NCBI RefSeq assembly: GCF_014155765.1
Contig: NZ_SCKT01000005.1
Location: forward strand, 148,016-212,015
DNA: 64,000 nucleotides
Direction: 5' to 3'
Origin: Pantoea dispersa
Lineage (GTDB): Bacteria > Pseudomonadota > Gammaproteobacteria > Enterobacterales > Enterobacteriaceae
Shown: one piece after another, positions 54,704-64,000 of the stretch
Layout: every line of letters begins with the position of its first letter
Position numbering within the stretch: the stretch's first letter is position 1
Made by a program: the position numbers and the translations under genes
The notes under the pieces: generated by a model
Database searches by the model: none
Seen by the model: the letters and a program-made list of their open reading frames with translations, nothing else
Told to the model about the DNA's origin: nothing

Positions 54704-56263
54704 TCAGTGTGCGGCCAACGCGCAGGGCGTGCCGTTGGGCAGCTGGCTGCCAATCATGGCGTCAGTGACCCGCCGGATATCGTCATCATTAAAAAAGGCG
54801 CTGACATACACGGCCGGAATGGCACCGGCGTCGAGGTGGATGGTGGTAATCACCAAATCCACCGCGTGGTGCTGACAAAACGCCGCCTGATTGCTGGCTG
54901 ACACCACGCCGGCAATTTCCCAGTCCGGAAAGGCGCGTAATATGCGGCTCTTGAGCAGGTGCGAGGTACCCACGCCGCTGGAGCACACCACCAGGATGCG
55001 TTTGTGGGCGATCTGCCGCTCCAGTGCCGCCTGGAAATGAACGCACAGATAACCAATTTCATCCTCAGCCACCGGCGACAGGGCGAAGATGCGCGCGGTC
55101 AGTTGCATTGCCTGCTGAGTCAGCGAAAATATCTCTTTCATTTCCTGTTTAATATCATCCAGTAGCGGATTGCGAATATGAATGTGATATTTAAGCCGGT
55201 TTAATAATGGCTTTATATGCACCAGTAAACCGTCAAATAATAAACGGTCCTGAGATAAGTCCTGCTGAATAAACGCCGAGAAACGATCAATTAATTCGCA
55301 GGTTATTTTAACCGACTCGGCAGTGGAAAATTGATTATGCAGCGTCACCTGATCGCCACGCTCTTCCACCACAATGCCGGAGGAGACGATATATTGATAA
55401 ATAAAACCGACTTCATCGGCCGGCAATGCACAGCCGATGCGCTGCTCAATGCGCGCCACCATCTGCCGGGCAATGGTGAGAATCGACTGATCCAGATCGT
55501 GCGCGGTGGTGAGAATGTCCAGCGCCAGCGCGTTGCCCTGCGCCATGCGGTGCATCATGATCAGGATGTGCGTGCACAGATTGAGATACCAGGCATCGCC
55601 CAGCGGATAACTCAGCTGCTGCTCCATCTGTTGCAGCAGCGTCTGCACAAAGGCCACATCCTCTTCGCCAAAATAGTGCACCAGCGCCTGCTGGCTGCCG
55701 GGATCGAGCCGCGGCAGCAACGGCGTACCGGCGACCTGTTGCTGCATCACATCGTTGATCAGCGACACCATCGCCTGACGCAGCGCCTGCTCATGGCCCT
55801 CTATGTGCGTGCCGCCCGGACCGCGCTGCAGCGTTAATCCCAGCGGCTGCAACCACTCTTCAATCACCTTCAGGTCGTTCACAATCGAGGCGTGGCTGAT
55901 AAAGTAGCGCTCGGACAGCTTGCTGATTGACGTAGCACGCGGCGCATCGCTCAGTAGCTGGGAGGCGATTTTTATCCGCCGGCTGTTATGACTGAGCGCG
56001 TCGCCGGCCTCGTCGCCGTTCAGCTGCTGCTCCAGCTGCAAACGCTGCTGCATATCCTCAACCCGCAGCCGCACACCGCGGCCAGGGGTTTTCTCCAGCG
56101 TCAGCGCCCAGTTGCTGAGCCAGCTCTCCAGCCACTGCAGGTCGCGCTGAATGGTCTTTCCGGAGACACCGAGCTGTAACGCCAGCTGACCAATCGGCTG
56201 CGGCGCCGCCTGTTGCAACAGCAATTTCACTAACCGGTGTTGTCGCGAAGTCAGTATTTGCAT
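54704..56263 (-). CDS. PRD-type PTS operon activator (LicR/MtlR-like)
   Basis: 519 residues from the ATG at 56263 (MQILTSRQHRLVKLLLQ), after AGGGTGA; the frame above is not needed. Order: N-terminal HTH (LALQLGVSGKTIQRDLQWL), a second HTH-like segment, two PTS regulation domains (~170-390, with His such as HILIMMHRMAQGN), then an EIIB-like domain (KRILVVCSSGVGTSHLLKS, ~405) with a potential phospho-Cys. It should be activated or blocked by phosphorylation from the cognate EII. No RNA-binding CAT domain, so it acts on DNA. It heads the EIIA-EIIB-EIIC-aldolase-aldolase row on the same strand. Confidence 0.87.
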   Translation of the reverse strand: MQILTSRQHRLVKLLLQQAAPQPIGQLALQLGVSGKTIQRDLQWLESWLSNWALTLEKTPGRGVRLRVEDMQQRLQLEQQLNGDEAGDALSHNSRRIKIASQLLSDAPRATSISKLSERYFISHASIVNDLKVIEEWLQPLGLTLQRGPGGTHIEGHEQALRQAMVSLINDVMQQQVAGTPLLPRLDPGSQQALVHYFGEEDVAFVQTLLQQMEQQLSYPLGDAWYLNLCTHILIMMHRMAQGNALALDILTTAHDLDQSILTIARQMVARIEQRIGCALPADEVGFIYQYIVSSGIVVEERGDQVTLHNQFSTAESVKITCELIDRFSAFIQQDLSQDRLLFDGLLVHIKPLLNRLKYHIHIRNPLLDDIKQEMKEIFSLTQQAMQLTARIFALSPVAEDEIGYLCVHFQAALERQIAHKRILVVCSSGVGTSHLLKSRILRAFPDWEIAGVVSASNQAAFCQHHAVDLVITTIHLDAGAIPAVYVSAFFNDDDIRRVTDAMIGSQLPNGTPCALAAH

Positions 56264-56640
56264 TCGGTCACCCTTTATTTTGGTAAAACCTAATGGGATT
56301 TTTCCTTGTGGCATTTATTTCATTGCCAGCAAGCCGTCGCGAAAAAGGTGTGTCGTATGGAGTATGAATTTAGGAAAGGATGGCGGCAGCAACAATACTA
56401 AATGTTGTCCCGTCAGGCGGACAGCATTAATACACCGGGAACCAAAGAGCTAAAGTGATCACACTAAGATGCGGAGGTAAGGTTATTTACGTGATGCTGT
56501 TCACACTCTTTGGCTATTTTAAATTACAAACAATGTTAAACCAGTCGTTATCTTTCTGCGGTTTGTTCGCTGACTGATTTAAGTTTTTTCGGATTATAGC
56601 CGCCACATAAGGCAATCATCGTTATCAGGGGCTGGCATCT
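56264..56640. other. Intergenic region between the PRD regulator and the sugar transferases
   Basis: 377 bases, AT-rich near 56500. It holds the promoters of the divergent regulator and transferase genes. A short minus-strand ORF (56548-56859) overlaps the transferase start and is not supported. No RNA gene seen. Confidence 0.4.
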
Positions 56641-57315
56641 ATGGTGCTTAACTGGGATCTTATCGACAAAATCGTTTACATCAATCTCAAAGAACGTACC
56701 GTTCGCAGAAGCAGTATTGAGCAGCAACTCAGAAAACTTGCGGTGCCGGAAAACAAGATCTTCAGGTTTGAAGCGAAGCGCCACCTGCTGGGTCACGTTG
56801 GTTGTGCGCAATCTCATCTGGCGGTACTGGAGCATGCTATCACTCAGAATTGGGGCCATGTGCTGATTTTAGAAGATGACATGTATTTTAATCATGATGC
56901 TGCAAGCAAGGCTGCCCTGGCATACACCTTCGATGTGTTGCCCTCCCTGCAATGGGATGTCACCTTACTGAGCGCGAATTATTCCCGTGTTATTCCTTTT
57001 AAAAGCACAACCAGTCTGATTAAGCCGCTGCAAGCCTGGTGCGCCTGTGCTTATCTGGTAAACAAAAATTATTTACCAGAATTACGAGACAACGTGGCTG
57101 AATCGGTGGAGCGCTTGTTACAGGGCGGCGCAAAGCATCAATTTGCTGTAGATGTGCACTGGATGCAGCTAATGCAGCGTGGTCGCTGGCTGGGTATGTA
57201 TCCCGTTGTGGGTCATCAGCTGCCGGGCAATTCAGATATTGAAGGCCAGTTTAGAAATTATAAATCCCTATTTTATAAGGATATTACTGAAATAAGAGCG
57301 GAGCCGCAGCAATGA
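56641..57315 (+). CDS. Glycosyltransferase family 25 (LPS/capsule type)
   Basis: 224 residues. GT25 features: IDKIVYINLKERTVRRSSIE (~8-27), GCAQSHLAVLEHAI (~53) and the DxD-like EDD in VLILEDDMYF (~73). It transfers a hexose, often galactose, in LOS, LPS or capsule, or onto protein. Its stop overlaps the next transferase by ATGA (57312-57315). The region is lower in GC than parC next to it, suggesting acquisition. Acceptor and linkage unknown. Confidence 0.82.
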   Translation: MVLNWDLIDKIVYINLKERTVRRSSIEQQLRKLAVPENKIFRFEAKRHLLGHVGCAQSHLAVLEHAITQNWGHVLILEDDMYFNHDAASKAALAYTFDVLPSLQWDVTLLSANYSRVIPFKSTTSLIKPLQAWCACAYLVNKNYLPELRDNVAESVERLLQGGAKHQFAVDVHWMQLMQRGRWLGMYPVVGHQLPGNSDIEGQFRNYKSLFYKDITEIRAEPQQ

Positions 57316-58031
57316 AAATGCCCAAAATCATGCACATCGTGTGGGTAGGAAATGAATCCCGCATGCCACGTGAAATGATTGAAAGCTGGAGAAGCTTTAA
57401 TCCGGACTGGAAGGTAAAAGTCTGGGGTAATTCAGAAGTTAAAAGTACACGCTGGATTAACCACAAGCATCTCCACACTATGCTTAAAGCCCGCTATTAC
57501 TGCGGCGCAGCAGATATCATGCGCTATGAGATTTTGTTCCGGCAGGGCGGTTTTGCTCTTGATGCGGACAGCTTTTGTCTGCGGCCGCTTGAAGATTGGC
57601 TATTTGATAGTCAGATATGTGCCAGTATGGAAAACGAACGCGCCAGGCCTGGCATGATCGCTAATGGCTATCTGGCGGCAGAAGCACAAGCGGCGTTACT
57701 GGCCGAAATCATCATGGCTATCGGGGCAAAAGAAGATGTTCTTGCCGACCAGCCGTGGAAAATGACCGGGCCGCAACTGCTAACCGATACTATCAACCGT
57801 CTGCGTTATAACAATCTCACGTTATGGCCAAGCCACTATTTTATCCCGCGCCATTTCTCCGGCGAAGAGTATTTAGGCAGCGGCCATGTTTTTGGTCACC
57901 AGGTGTGGGGAACCACTTACAAAATTAATGATGTACTTTCTGCAACTTACGCGCAGCACCAGGCCATAATTCAGGAAAAAGAATGGTACCGCAAGTTAAC
58001 CGGCTTCCCTGTGACTAAATCCCGCGAATAA
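57312..58031 (+). CDS. Glycosyltransferase with DXD sugar-binding motif (GT32-like)
   Basis: 239 residues of the Gly_transf_sug type: [15 protein letters not shown] (~4-18), then [24 protein letters not shown] with the DXD motif (~75-88). It uses a nucleotide sugar with divalent metal. Co-translated with the GT25 gene, so both should build the same glycan. The typical partners (polymerase, flippase) are not present, which points to a side-chain or core modification. Confidence 0.8.
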   Translation: MKMPKIMHIVWVGNESRMPREMIESWRSFNPDWKVKVWGNSEVKSTRWINHKHLHTMLKARYYCGAADIMRYEILFRQGGFALDADSFCLRPLEDWLFDSQICASMENERARPGMIANGYLAAEAQAALLAEIIMAIGAKEDVLADQPWKMTGPQLLTDTINRLRYNNLTLWPSHYFIPRHFSGEEYLGSGHVFGHQVWGTTYKINDVLSATYAQHQAIIQEKEWYRKLTGFPVTKSRE

Positions 58032-58101
58032 GGTACTATCCTCGCCAAATGACCGCCGGATGACCCGCCGTTGCGGGCCACGAAGTGAGGATGCCAGCTT
58101 A

Positions 58102-60375
58102 ATGAGTGAAATGACACAGGATGGCGCAGAGCGTCTTGCCCTGCACAAGTTTACTGAAAACGCGTACCTGAACTACTCCATGTACGTGATCATGGACCGT
58201 GCGCTGCCGTACATCGGTGACGGTCTCAAGCCGGTGCAGCGCCGCATTGTTTATGCCATGTCCGAGCTGGGGCTTAACGCCAGCGCAAAATTCAAGAAAT
58301 CGGCGCGTACCGTGGGTGACGTGCTGGGTAAATACCATCCGCACGGCGACAGCGCCTGCTATGAAGCCATGGTGCTGATGGCGCAGCCGTTCTCCTACCG
58401 TTATCCGCTGGTGGATGGTCAGGGCAACTGGGGTGCGCCGGACGATCCAAAATCCTTTGCCGCGATGCGTTACACCGAATCGCGCCTGTCGAAATATGCC
58501 GAAGTGCTGCTCAGCGAACTGGGGCAGGGCACGGTGGATTACATCCCGAACTTCGACGGCACGCTGCAGGAGCCGAAAATGCTGCCGGCGCGCCTGCCGA
58601 ACATTCTGCTCAACGGCACCACCGGCATCGCCGTGGGTATGGCGACCGACATTCCGCCGCACAACCTGCGCGAAGTGGCCGAAGCCGCGGTGCGCCTGAT
58701 CGACAAACCCAACACCACGCTGGATGAGCTGCTGGAGATCGTGCAGGGGCCGGACTTCCCGACCGAAGCCGAGATCATCACGCCACGCGACGAGATCCGC
58801 AAGATCTACCAGAACGGCCGTGGTTCAATCCGCCAGCGTGCGGTGTGGAAAAAAGAGGATGGCGAGGTGGTGATCACCGCGCTGCCGCACCAGGTGTCAG
58901 GCGCGCGCGTGCTGGAGCAGATCGCCAGCCAGATGCGCAATAAAAAGCTGCCGATGGTGGAGGATCTGCGCGATGAATCGGATCACGAAAACCCGACGCG
59001 GCTGGTGATTGTGCCGCGCTCCAATCGGGTGGATCTCGATCAGGTAATGAACCACCTGTTTGCCACCACCGATCTGGAGAAGAGCTACCGCGTTAACCTC
59101 AACATGATCGGGCTGGATAACCGTCCGGCGGTGAAAAACCTGCTGGAGATCCTCTCGGAATGGCTGGTGTACCGCCGCGATACCGTGACACGCCGTCTCA
59201 ATCATCGCCTGGAACGCGTGCTGCGTCGTCTGCATATCCTCGAAGGTTTGCTGGTGGCGTTCCTTAATATTGATGAGGTGATTCACATCATCCGCAGCGA
59301 GGATGAGCCGAAGCCGGTACTGATGTCGCGCTTTGACATCAGCGAAACCCAGGCCGAAGCGATTCTGGAACTGAAACTGCGCCATCTCGCCAAACTGGAA
59401 GAGATGAAGATTCGCGGTGAACAGGCCGAGCTGGAAAAAGAGCGCGATCAGCTGCAGGCGATCCTCGCCTCCGATCGCAAAATGAGTAACCTGCTGAAGA
59501 AAGAACTGCTGGCCGATAGCCAGACCTACGGCGACGATCGCCGTTCACCGCTGCACGAACGTGAAGAAGCGAAAGCGCTGAGCGAGAACGAGCTGGTGAG
59601 CGCTGAGCCGGTCACCATTGTGCTGTCGCAGATGGGCTGGGTGCGCAGCGCCAAAGGTCACGATATCGATCCGGCAGGATTAAGCTACAAAGCGGGCGAC
59701 AGCTACCGTGCCGCCGCGCGCGGCAAGAGCAACCAGCCGGTGGCGTTTATTGACTCCACCGGCCGCAGCTATACGCTGGATCCGACCTCGCTGCCGTCGG
59801 CACGCGGGCAGGGTGAGCCGCTCACCGGCAAGCTGACGCCACCGCCAGGTGCGGTGATTGAGCAGGTGCTGATGGAAGCGGACGATCAGAAGCTGCTGAT
59901 GGCCTCCGATGCCGGCTACGGCTTCATCTGTACCTTTGCCGATCTGGTGTCGCGCAACCGCGCCGGTAAAGCGCTGCTGACGTTGCCTGAAAACGCCAAA
60001 GTGATGACGCCGCTGGCGGTGCACTCTGGCGACGACATGCTGCTGGCCATCACCCAGGCGGGGCGGATGCTGATGTTCCCGGTGGCCGATCTGCCGCAGA
60101 TGTCGAAAGGCAAGGGCAACAAGATTATCTCGATTCCGTCCGCGGACGCCGCCGCGGGCGTGGACAAGCTGCAGTGGCTGCTGATTCTGCCGCCGGGCAG
60201 TTCCATCACTATCTATGTCGGCAAGCGTAAGCTGATCATGCGTGATGAAGATCTGCAGAAAGTGCGTGCTGAGCGCGGCCGTCGCGGTAGCGTATCGCGC
60301 GGACTGCAGCGGATCGATAGCGTGGAAGTGAATGCGCCAGCGCGGCCAAAAAGTGACGCGAATAGCGAAGAGTAA
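58102..60375 (+). CDS. parC: DNA topoisomerase IV subunit A
   Basis: 757 residues (752 in E. coli) from the ATG at 58102 ([17 protein letters not shown]); the longer frame from 58060 lacks support. The breakage-reunion domain has the QRDR segment [14 protein letters not shown], with Ser and Glu in the usual wild-type places, and the active-site Tyr in [10 protein letters not shown]. The C-terminal beta-pinwheel repeats start near residue 500. With ParE it decatenates chromosomes. Followed by plsC 38 bases on, as in E. coli. Confidence 0.97.
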   Translation: MSEMTQDGAERLALHKFTENAYLNYSMYVIMDRALPYIGDGLKPVQRRIVYAMSELGLNASAKFKKSARTVGDVLGKYHPHGDSACYEAMVLMAQPFSYRYPLVDGQGNWGAPDDPKSFAAMRYTESRLSKYAEVLLSELGQGTVDYIPNFDGTLQEPKMLPARLPNILLNGTTGIAVGMATDIPPHNLREVAEAAVRLIDKPNTTLDELLEIVQGPDFPTEAEIITPRDEIRKIYQNGRGSIRQRAVWKKEDGEVVITALPHQVSGARVLEQIASQMRNKKLPMVEDLRDESDHENPTRLVIVPRSNRVDLDQVMNHLFATTDLEKSYRVNLNMIGLDNRPAVKNLLEILSEWLVYRRDTVTRRLNHRLERVLRRLHILEGLLVAFLNIDEVIHIIRSEDEPKPVLMSRFDISETQAEAILELKLRHLAKLEEMKIRGEQAELEKERDQLQAILASDRKMSNLLKKELLADSQTYGDDRRSPLHEREEAKALSENELVSAEPVTIVLSQMGWVRSAKGHDIDPAGLSYKAGDSYRAAARGKSNQPVAFIDSTGRSYTLDPTSLPSARGQGEPLTGKLTPPPGAVIEQVLMEADDQKLLMASDAGYGFICTFADLVSRNRAGKALLTLPENAKVMTPLAVHSGDDMLLAITQAGRMLMFPVADLPQMSKGKGNKIISIPSADAAAGVDKLQWLLILPPGSSITIYVGKRKLIMRDEDLQKVRAERGRRGSVSRGLQRIDSVEVNAPARPKSDANSEE

Positions 60376-60413
60376 GACTGAAAAGGCGAAGGACTGCCAC
60401 ATTTGAGGAAGCT

Positions 60414-61151
60414 ATGTTACTAATTTTACGCACGTTGATCGTTGTGATTTATTCGATTCTGGTTTGTATATTTGGCAGCATCTGGTGTCTGTTTTCACCG
60501 CGTAATCCGCGCCACGTGGCGACCTTTGGTCACATGTTTGGTCGTCTGTCGACGGTGTTTGGCGTCAAAGTCGAACTGCGTAAACCGGCGGATGCCGAAA
60601 GCTACGGTAACGCGATTTACATCGCTAACCATCAGAACAACTACGACATGATCACCGCCGCCAATATCGTGCAGCCGACCACGGTCACGGTTGGCAAGAA
60701 AAGCCTGCTGTGGATCCCGTTCTTTGGCCAGCTCTACTGGCTGACCGGTAACCTGCTGATCGACCGCGATAACCGCGCCAAAGCGCACGGCACCATCGGC
60801 GAGCTGGTGGCGCAGTTTAAAAAGAAGAAAATTTCCTTCTGGATGTTCCCGGAAGGGACGCGCAGCCGCGGACGCGGTCTGCTGCCGTTCAAGACCGGCG
60901 CGTTCCATGCGGCGGTGGCGGCGGGCGTGCCGATCATCCCGGTGGTGGTCTCTAACACCCACGGCAAAATCAAACTGAATCGCTGGAACAATGGCTTAGT
61001 GATCGTGGAAATGCTGCCGCCAGTGGATACCACGCAGTTTGAAACCACGTCGGTACGTAAGCTGGCGACCCACTGCCGTGAATTAATGTCTGCTAAGCTG
61101 GAAGAGTTGAACGCTGAAGTCGCCGAACGCGAAAAAAACGGTAAAATCTAG
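60414..61151 (+). CDS. plsC: 1-acyl-sn-glycerol-3-phosphate acyltransferase
   Basis: 245 residues, equal to E. coli. The HX4D motif is in ANHQNNYDM (~73-81) and the glycerol-phosphate loop is FPEGTRSRGRG (~144-154). A membrane helix lies at the N-terminus (LILRTLIVVIYSILVCIFGS). It makes phosphatidic acid from lysophosphatidic acid. Conserved parC-plsC-ftsP order. Confidence 0.96.
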   Translation: MLLILRTLIVVIYSILVCIFGSIWCLFSPRNPRHVATFGHMFGRLSTVFGVKVELRKPADAESYGNAIYIANHQNNYDMITAANIVQPTTVTVGKKSLLWIPFFGQLYWLTGNLLIDRDNRAKAHGTIGELVAQFKKKKISFWMFPEGTRSRGRGLLPFKTGAFHAAVAAGVPIIPVVVSNTHGKIKLNRWNNGLVIVEMLPPVDTTQFETTSVRKLATHCRELMSAKLEELNAEVAEREKNGKI

Positions 61152-61230
61152 CCGGCAAAAAATGGCTCACCCGCAGCGCGCAATGGCTCGATCTGTCGGG
61201 TGCATTGATTTGCTGCGGATCCCGCCATTT

Positions 61231-61254
61231 GTAGGGTGCGCATTCATGCGCACC
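61231..61254. repeat. GTAG-foot palindrome
   Basis: GTAG followed by GGTGCGCAT, TC, ATGCGCACC, a perfect 9-base stem. It is related in form to the 50812-50885 elements and lies in the plsC-ftsP gap. Confidence 0.6.
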
Positions 61255-61380
61255 GGGTCCCGGATGCGCATTTACCTGACCCGGACACACAGCCGCGCCT
61301 TTCGTGCGCTTCACAACACGATTAAAAATAACAACATGGACACGGCGTCTTCACGCCACGCTCAAAAGGTCTGAAGTTTT

Positions 61381-62808
61381 ATGTCTTGCAGCAGACGTCA
61401 GTTTATTCAGCTTTCTGCCGGTATGGCGCTGGCTTCCAGCGTTATGCCTTACGCCGCCCGCGCCGCCGCGCCATTGGGCGATGTACCTTTGCCGGTGCCG
61501 CCGCTGATCGAATCACGCCGCGGTCAGCCGCTGTTCCTCACGCTGCAGCGCAGCCACTGGTCCTTCAACGGCAACAGCAACAAAGTGCCGGTGTGGGGCA
61601 TTAACGGCCTGTACCTTGGCCCGACAGTGCGCGTTTACAGCGGCGATGATGTCAAACTGATCTACAGCAACCGCCTCAATGAACCGGTAGCAATGACCGT
61701 CAGCGGTTTGCAGGTGCCGGGCGCGCTGATGGGCGGTGCGCCGCGCATGATGTCCGCCGGCGTAGACTGGGCGCCGGTGCTGCCGATTCGTCAGGGCGCA
61801 GCCACGCTGTGGTATCACGCCAACACGCCGAATCGCATGGCGCCGCATGTCTATAACGGCCTGGCAGGCATGTGGCTGATCGAAGATGACATCAGCAAAG
61901 CGCTGCCACTACCGAAGCATTACGGCGTCGATGATTTCCCGCTGATTATTCAGGACAAGCGCCTCGATAACTTTGCCACGCCGGTTTATAACCCACCGTC
62001 GGACGGCGGGTTCCTCGGCGATACGCTGCTGGTTAACGGCGTGCAAAATCCGTATGTCGAAGTGTCGCGCGGCTGGGTGCGTTTGCGCCTGCTGAATGCG
62101 GCCAATGCGCGCCGTTTCGATCTCAGCTTTAGCGACAACCGGCCGTTTACGGTGATCGCCAGCGATCAGGGCTTCCTGCCCGCGCCGGTAGCGGTGCAAA
62201 CGCTGTCGCTCGCACCGGGCGAACGCCGCGAAGTGCTGGTGGACATGTCGCAGGGCGATGAAGTGTCGATCACCGCAGGCACGGCGGCAGGCATTATGGA
62301 TCGTCTGCGCGGGCTGTTTGAGCCGTCATCGATTCTGACCAATACGCTGGTGCTGACGCTGCGTCCAACCGGCCTGCTGCCGCTGGTGACCGACAACCTG
62401 CCGATGCGCCTGCTGGCGGATCAGATTCTGGATGGCGTGGCGGTGCGCACGCGTGAATTCCGCCTCGGCGACGGTACGCCGGGGATTAACGGTGTGCTGT
62501 GGGACATGAATCGCATCGATACAACGGTGCAGCAGGGCACCTTTGAGCGCTGGATCATACACGCCGACCGTCCGCAGTCGCTGCATATTCAGGGCGTGAT
62601 GTTCCTGATTAAAAGCGTCAACGGCGCGCAGTCGATGGGAGAAGATCGCGGCTGGAAAGATACGGTCTGGGTGGATGGCGATGTCGAACTGCTGGTGAGT
62701 TTCCCGCAGAGTTCGTCAGAGCATTTCCCGTTTGTCTATTACAGCCAGACGCTGGAGCTCGCCGACCGCGGCACGGCAGGGCAGATGGTGGTGAATCCGG
62801 TTGGGTGA
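61381..62808 (+). CDS. ftsP: Cell division protein FtsP (SufI)
   Basis: 475 residues with a twin-arginine signal: MSCSRRQFIQLSAGMALASS (SRRxFI), cleaved near AARA. Three cupredoxin domains of the multicopper oxidase fold follow, but the Cu-ligand His/Cys sets are missing, as in SufI. It is a Tat-exported periplasmic protein that stabilises the divisome under stress. Start MSCSRRQ is the first ATG after the AAGTTTT leader; the upstream gap has the REP element. Confidence 0.93.
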   Translation: MSCSRRQFIQLSAGMALASSVMPYAARAAAPLGDVPLPVPPLIESRRGQPLFLTLQRSHWSFNGNSNKVPVWGINGLYLGPTVRVYSGDDVKLIYSNRLNEPVAMTVSGLQVPGALMGGAPRMMSAGVDWAPVLPIRQGAATLWYHANTPNRMAPHVYNGLAGMWLIEDDISKALPLPKHYGVDDFPLIIQDKRLDNFATPVYNPPSDGGFLGDTLLVNGVQNPYVEVSRGWVRLRLLNAANARRFDLSFSDNRPFTVIASDQGFLPAPVAVQTLSLAPGERREVLVDMSQGDEVSITAGTAAGIMDRLRGLFEPSSILTNTLVLTLRPTGLLPLVTDNLPMRLLADQILDGVAVRTREFRLGDGTPGINGVLWDMNRIDTTVQQGTFERWIIHADRPQSLHIQGVMFLIKSVNGAQSMGEDRGWKDTVWVDGDVELLVSFPQSSSEHFPFVYYSQTLELADRGTAGQMVVNPVG

Positions 62809-62822
62809 GGAGCGTTGCTGTT

Positions 62823-62858
62823 CCCTCACCCTAACCCTCTCCCGCGCGCGGGAGAGGG
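62823..62858. repeat. REP-type palindrome, copy 1
   Basis: CCCTCACCCTAACCCTCTCCC with a GCGCGC centre and GGGAGAGGG. It is inverted relative to the copy at 62958-62995, and the two flank about 100 bases, a BIME-like arrangement between converging genes. Confidence 0.7.
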
Positions 62859-62957
62859 AACCGTTTTGAGCCAACTGTAAATTAAGAGATAAACTTAACT
62901 TATTAGTTTAAAGGGATTTTAAAGCCATTTAATTGTTTCAGTCTCGCCCGGACAACT

Positions 62958-62995
62958 CCCTCTCCCGCGTGCGGGAGAGGGTCGGGGTGAGGGGG
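62958..62995. repeat. REP-type palindrome, copy 2 (inverted)
   Basis: CCCTCTCCC, GCGTGC centre, GGGAGAGGGTCGGGGTGAGGG: the reverse-complement counterpart of copy 1 with small differences. Such elements often stabilise or terminate transcripts from both sides. Confidence 0.7.
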
Positions 62996-63033
62996 CAAAC
63001 CGCACCTTTCACCCATCGCATCCTTAACCCACG

Positions 63034-63861
63034 TCACCCATTAAACTCTTCCGGATCCGGTCCCAGTCGCTTGCCTTTATCCAGCTTCGCGATCTCGCTC
63101 ACTTCTGACTTATCCAGCCGGAAATCAAACACCTGGAAGTTCTCCTGAATGCGTGCCGGCGTTACCGACTTCGGAATCACCACCAGGCCGCTGTCCAGAT
63201 GCCAGCGAATCACAATCTGTGCCGGCGTCTTACTGTACTTCTTCGCCAGCTCGCGAATGATCTCCTGATCAAACACGCCTTCGCCGCCCTGCGCCAGCGG
63301 GCTCCACGACTCGGTCTGAATCTGATGCAGCGCGTTCCATGCATGCAGCGTGCGTTGCTGCAGCATCGGATGCAGTTCAATCTGATTTACCACCGGCGAC
63401 ACGCCGGTTTCATCAATCAGCCGCTTGAGGTGCGCTTCATGGAAGTTACACACGCCGATGCTTTTCGCCAGGCCCTGCTGTTGCAGTTCCACCATTTTCT
63501 TCCACGCATCGACGTAGTGATCTTTCTGCGGGCACGGCCAGTGCATCAGATAGAGATCCACCTGCTCCAGCTGCAGCTTCTTCAGGCTGGTTTCCATCGC
63601 CTGCTCAACGTTCTGCTGGTCATCATTCCACAGTTTGGTGGTGATAAAGATCTCATCGCGCGCCACGTCAGTTTCCTGCAGCGCCTGGCCAATCGCCTCT
63701 TCATTTTTATACGCGGCGGCGGTATCAATGGAACGATAGCCGACCTTCAGCGCTTCCAGCACGGCATTGCGCGCTTCATCAATGCTGGCCTGCCAGACGC
63801 CAAGGCCGAGTTGCGGCATCATGTTGCCGTCGTGCAGTTTAATCCGGGGTTGCTCTGCCAT
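63034..63861 (-). CDS. dkgA: 2,5-diketo-D-gluconate reductase A (aldo-keto reductase)
   Basis: 275 residues, equal to the usual AKR5 length. Catalytic Asp and Tyr region: SIDTAAAYKNEEAIG (~44-58), with Lys in FITTKLW (~72) and His in YLMHWPCP (~106). The NADPH site near the end has VVIPKSVTPARIQENFQVF. It reduces 2,5-diketo-D-gluconate to 2-keto-L-gulonate and methylglyoxal-type carbonyls. It converges on ftsP across the REP pair. Confidence 0.95.
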   Translation of the reverse strand: MAEQPRIKLHDGNMMPQLGLGVWQASIDEARNAVLEALKVGYRSIDTAAAYKNEEAIGQALQETDVARDEIFITTKLWNDDQQNVEQAMETSLKKLQLEQVDLYLMHWPCPQKDHYVDAWKKMVELQQQGLAKSIGVCNFHEAHLKRLIDETGVSPVVNQIELHPMLQQRTLHAWNALHQIQTESWSPLAQGGEGVFDQEIIRELAKKYSKTPAQIVIRWHLDSGLVVIPKSVTPARIQENFQVFDFRLDKSEVSEIAKLDKGKRLGPDPEEFNG

Positions 63862-64000
63862 AGTGACTCCTTATCGGTTGCAGTGACTTACCGTAGAAAC
63901 GATGTGCTTAAGTCTAGTCAACAAACCTGACCTGAGGATCATTGTGGCAACCGAACGGCACTTTCGCCCGGTGCAATCCTGCAAAAATCTTGCCTGATTC
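63862..64000. other. Right-edge sequence without a recognisable gene
   Basis: Upstream of dkgA. A GTG near 63944 opens only a very short frame that stops inside the window. It should carry the dkgA promoter. Confidence 0.4.

Overview
The window is chromosomal DNA from a member of the Enterobacterales, most likely the Erwiniaceae (Pantoea/Erwinia type). The core gene order matches the E. coli rpoD-parC neighbourhood: mug, rpoD, dnaG, rpsU / tsaD, plsY / folB, bacA, cca, ygiM, ygiF-glnE-hldE, ubiK, ribB, zupT, ygiD, ygiCB, tolC / nudF-yqiB-cpdA-yqiA-parE, then ygiN-mdaB, parC-plsC-ftsP and dkgA. The Erwiniaceae placement is an inference. It rests on the GC-rich core genes, a PheC-type cyclohexadienyl dehydratase like the one known from Erwinia herbicola/Pantoea, and GTAG-type hairpin repeats. 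No 16S rRNA gene is present to settle it.

Layout. 1-2844: an MFS efflux gene with its TetR regulator, and a yjjJ (HipA-like kinase) gene broken by one in-frame stop. 3245-8978: a 5.7-kb AT-rich scar of a P2-like prophage in tRNA-Ile2 (ileX). It keeps degenerate left and intact right attachment copies, paired arm-type repeats, the two terminal phage regions (int and gpD/ogr) fused by a large deletion, and two cargo genes: an OLD-type ATPase-TOPRIM protein and an unrecognised 360-residue protein. 9207-12075: an SDR oxidoreductase divergent from a TetR-mug pair with three palindromic operators between them, then a ModA-like binding protein. 12123-41189: housekeeping genes for transcription, primase, tRNA processing, phospholipid, folate, lipid carrier, LPS heptose, riboflavin (with FMN riboswitch), zinc uptake, outer membrane export and topoisomerase IV. 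Between parE and parC lies a variable insert holding a TPR-glycosyltransferase, a LysR regulator, a locus of two Ig-repeat surface proteins around an OmpA-family protein, the conserved ygiN-mdaB pair, pheC, a fructose-type PTS operon with two class II aldolases and a PRD regulator, and two sugar transferases. The window closes with parC-plsC-ftsP, inverted REP elements and dkgA.

The strongest candidates for undescribed biology are the prophage scar, where the middle of the phage is gone but both cargo genes remain open, and the Ig-repeat adhesin locus, where an N-terminal BapA-like prefix and a C-terminal secretion-type tail lie on two separate proteins flanking an OmpA-family protein. The PTS operon (two aldolases, no kinase) and the split yjjJ are secondary points. 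No CRISPR array, insertion sequence or rRNA gene was seen.
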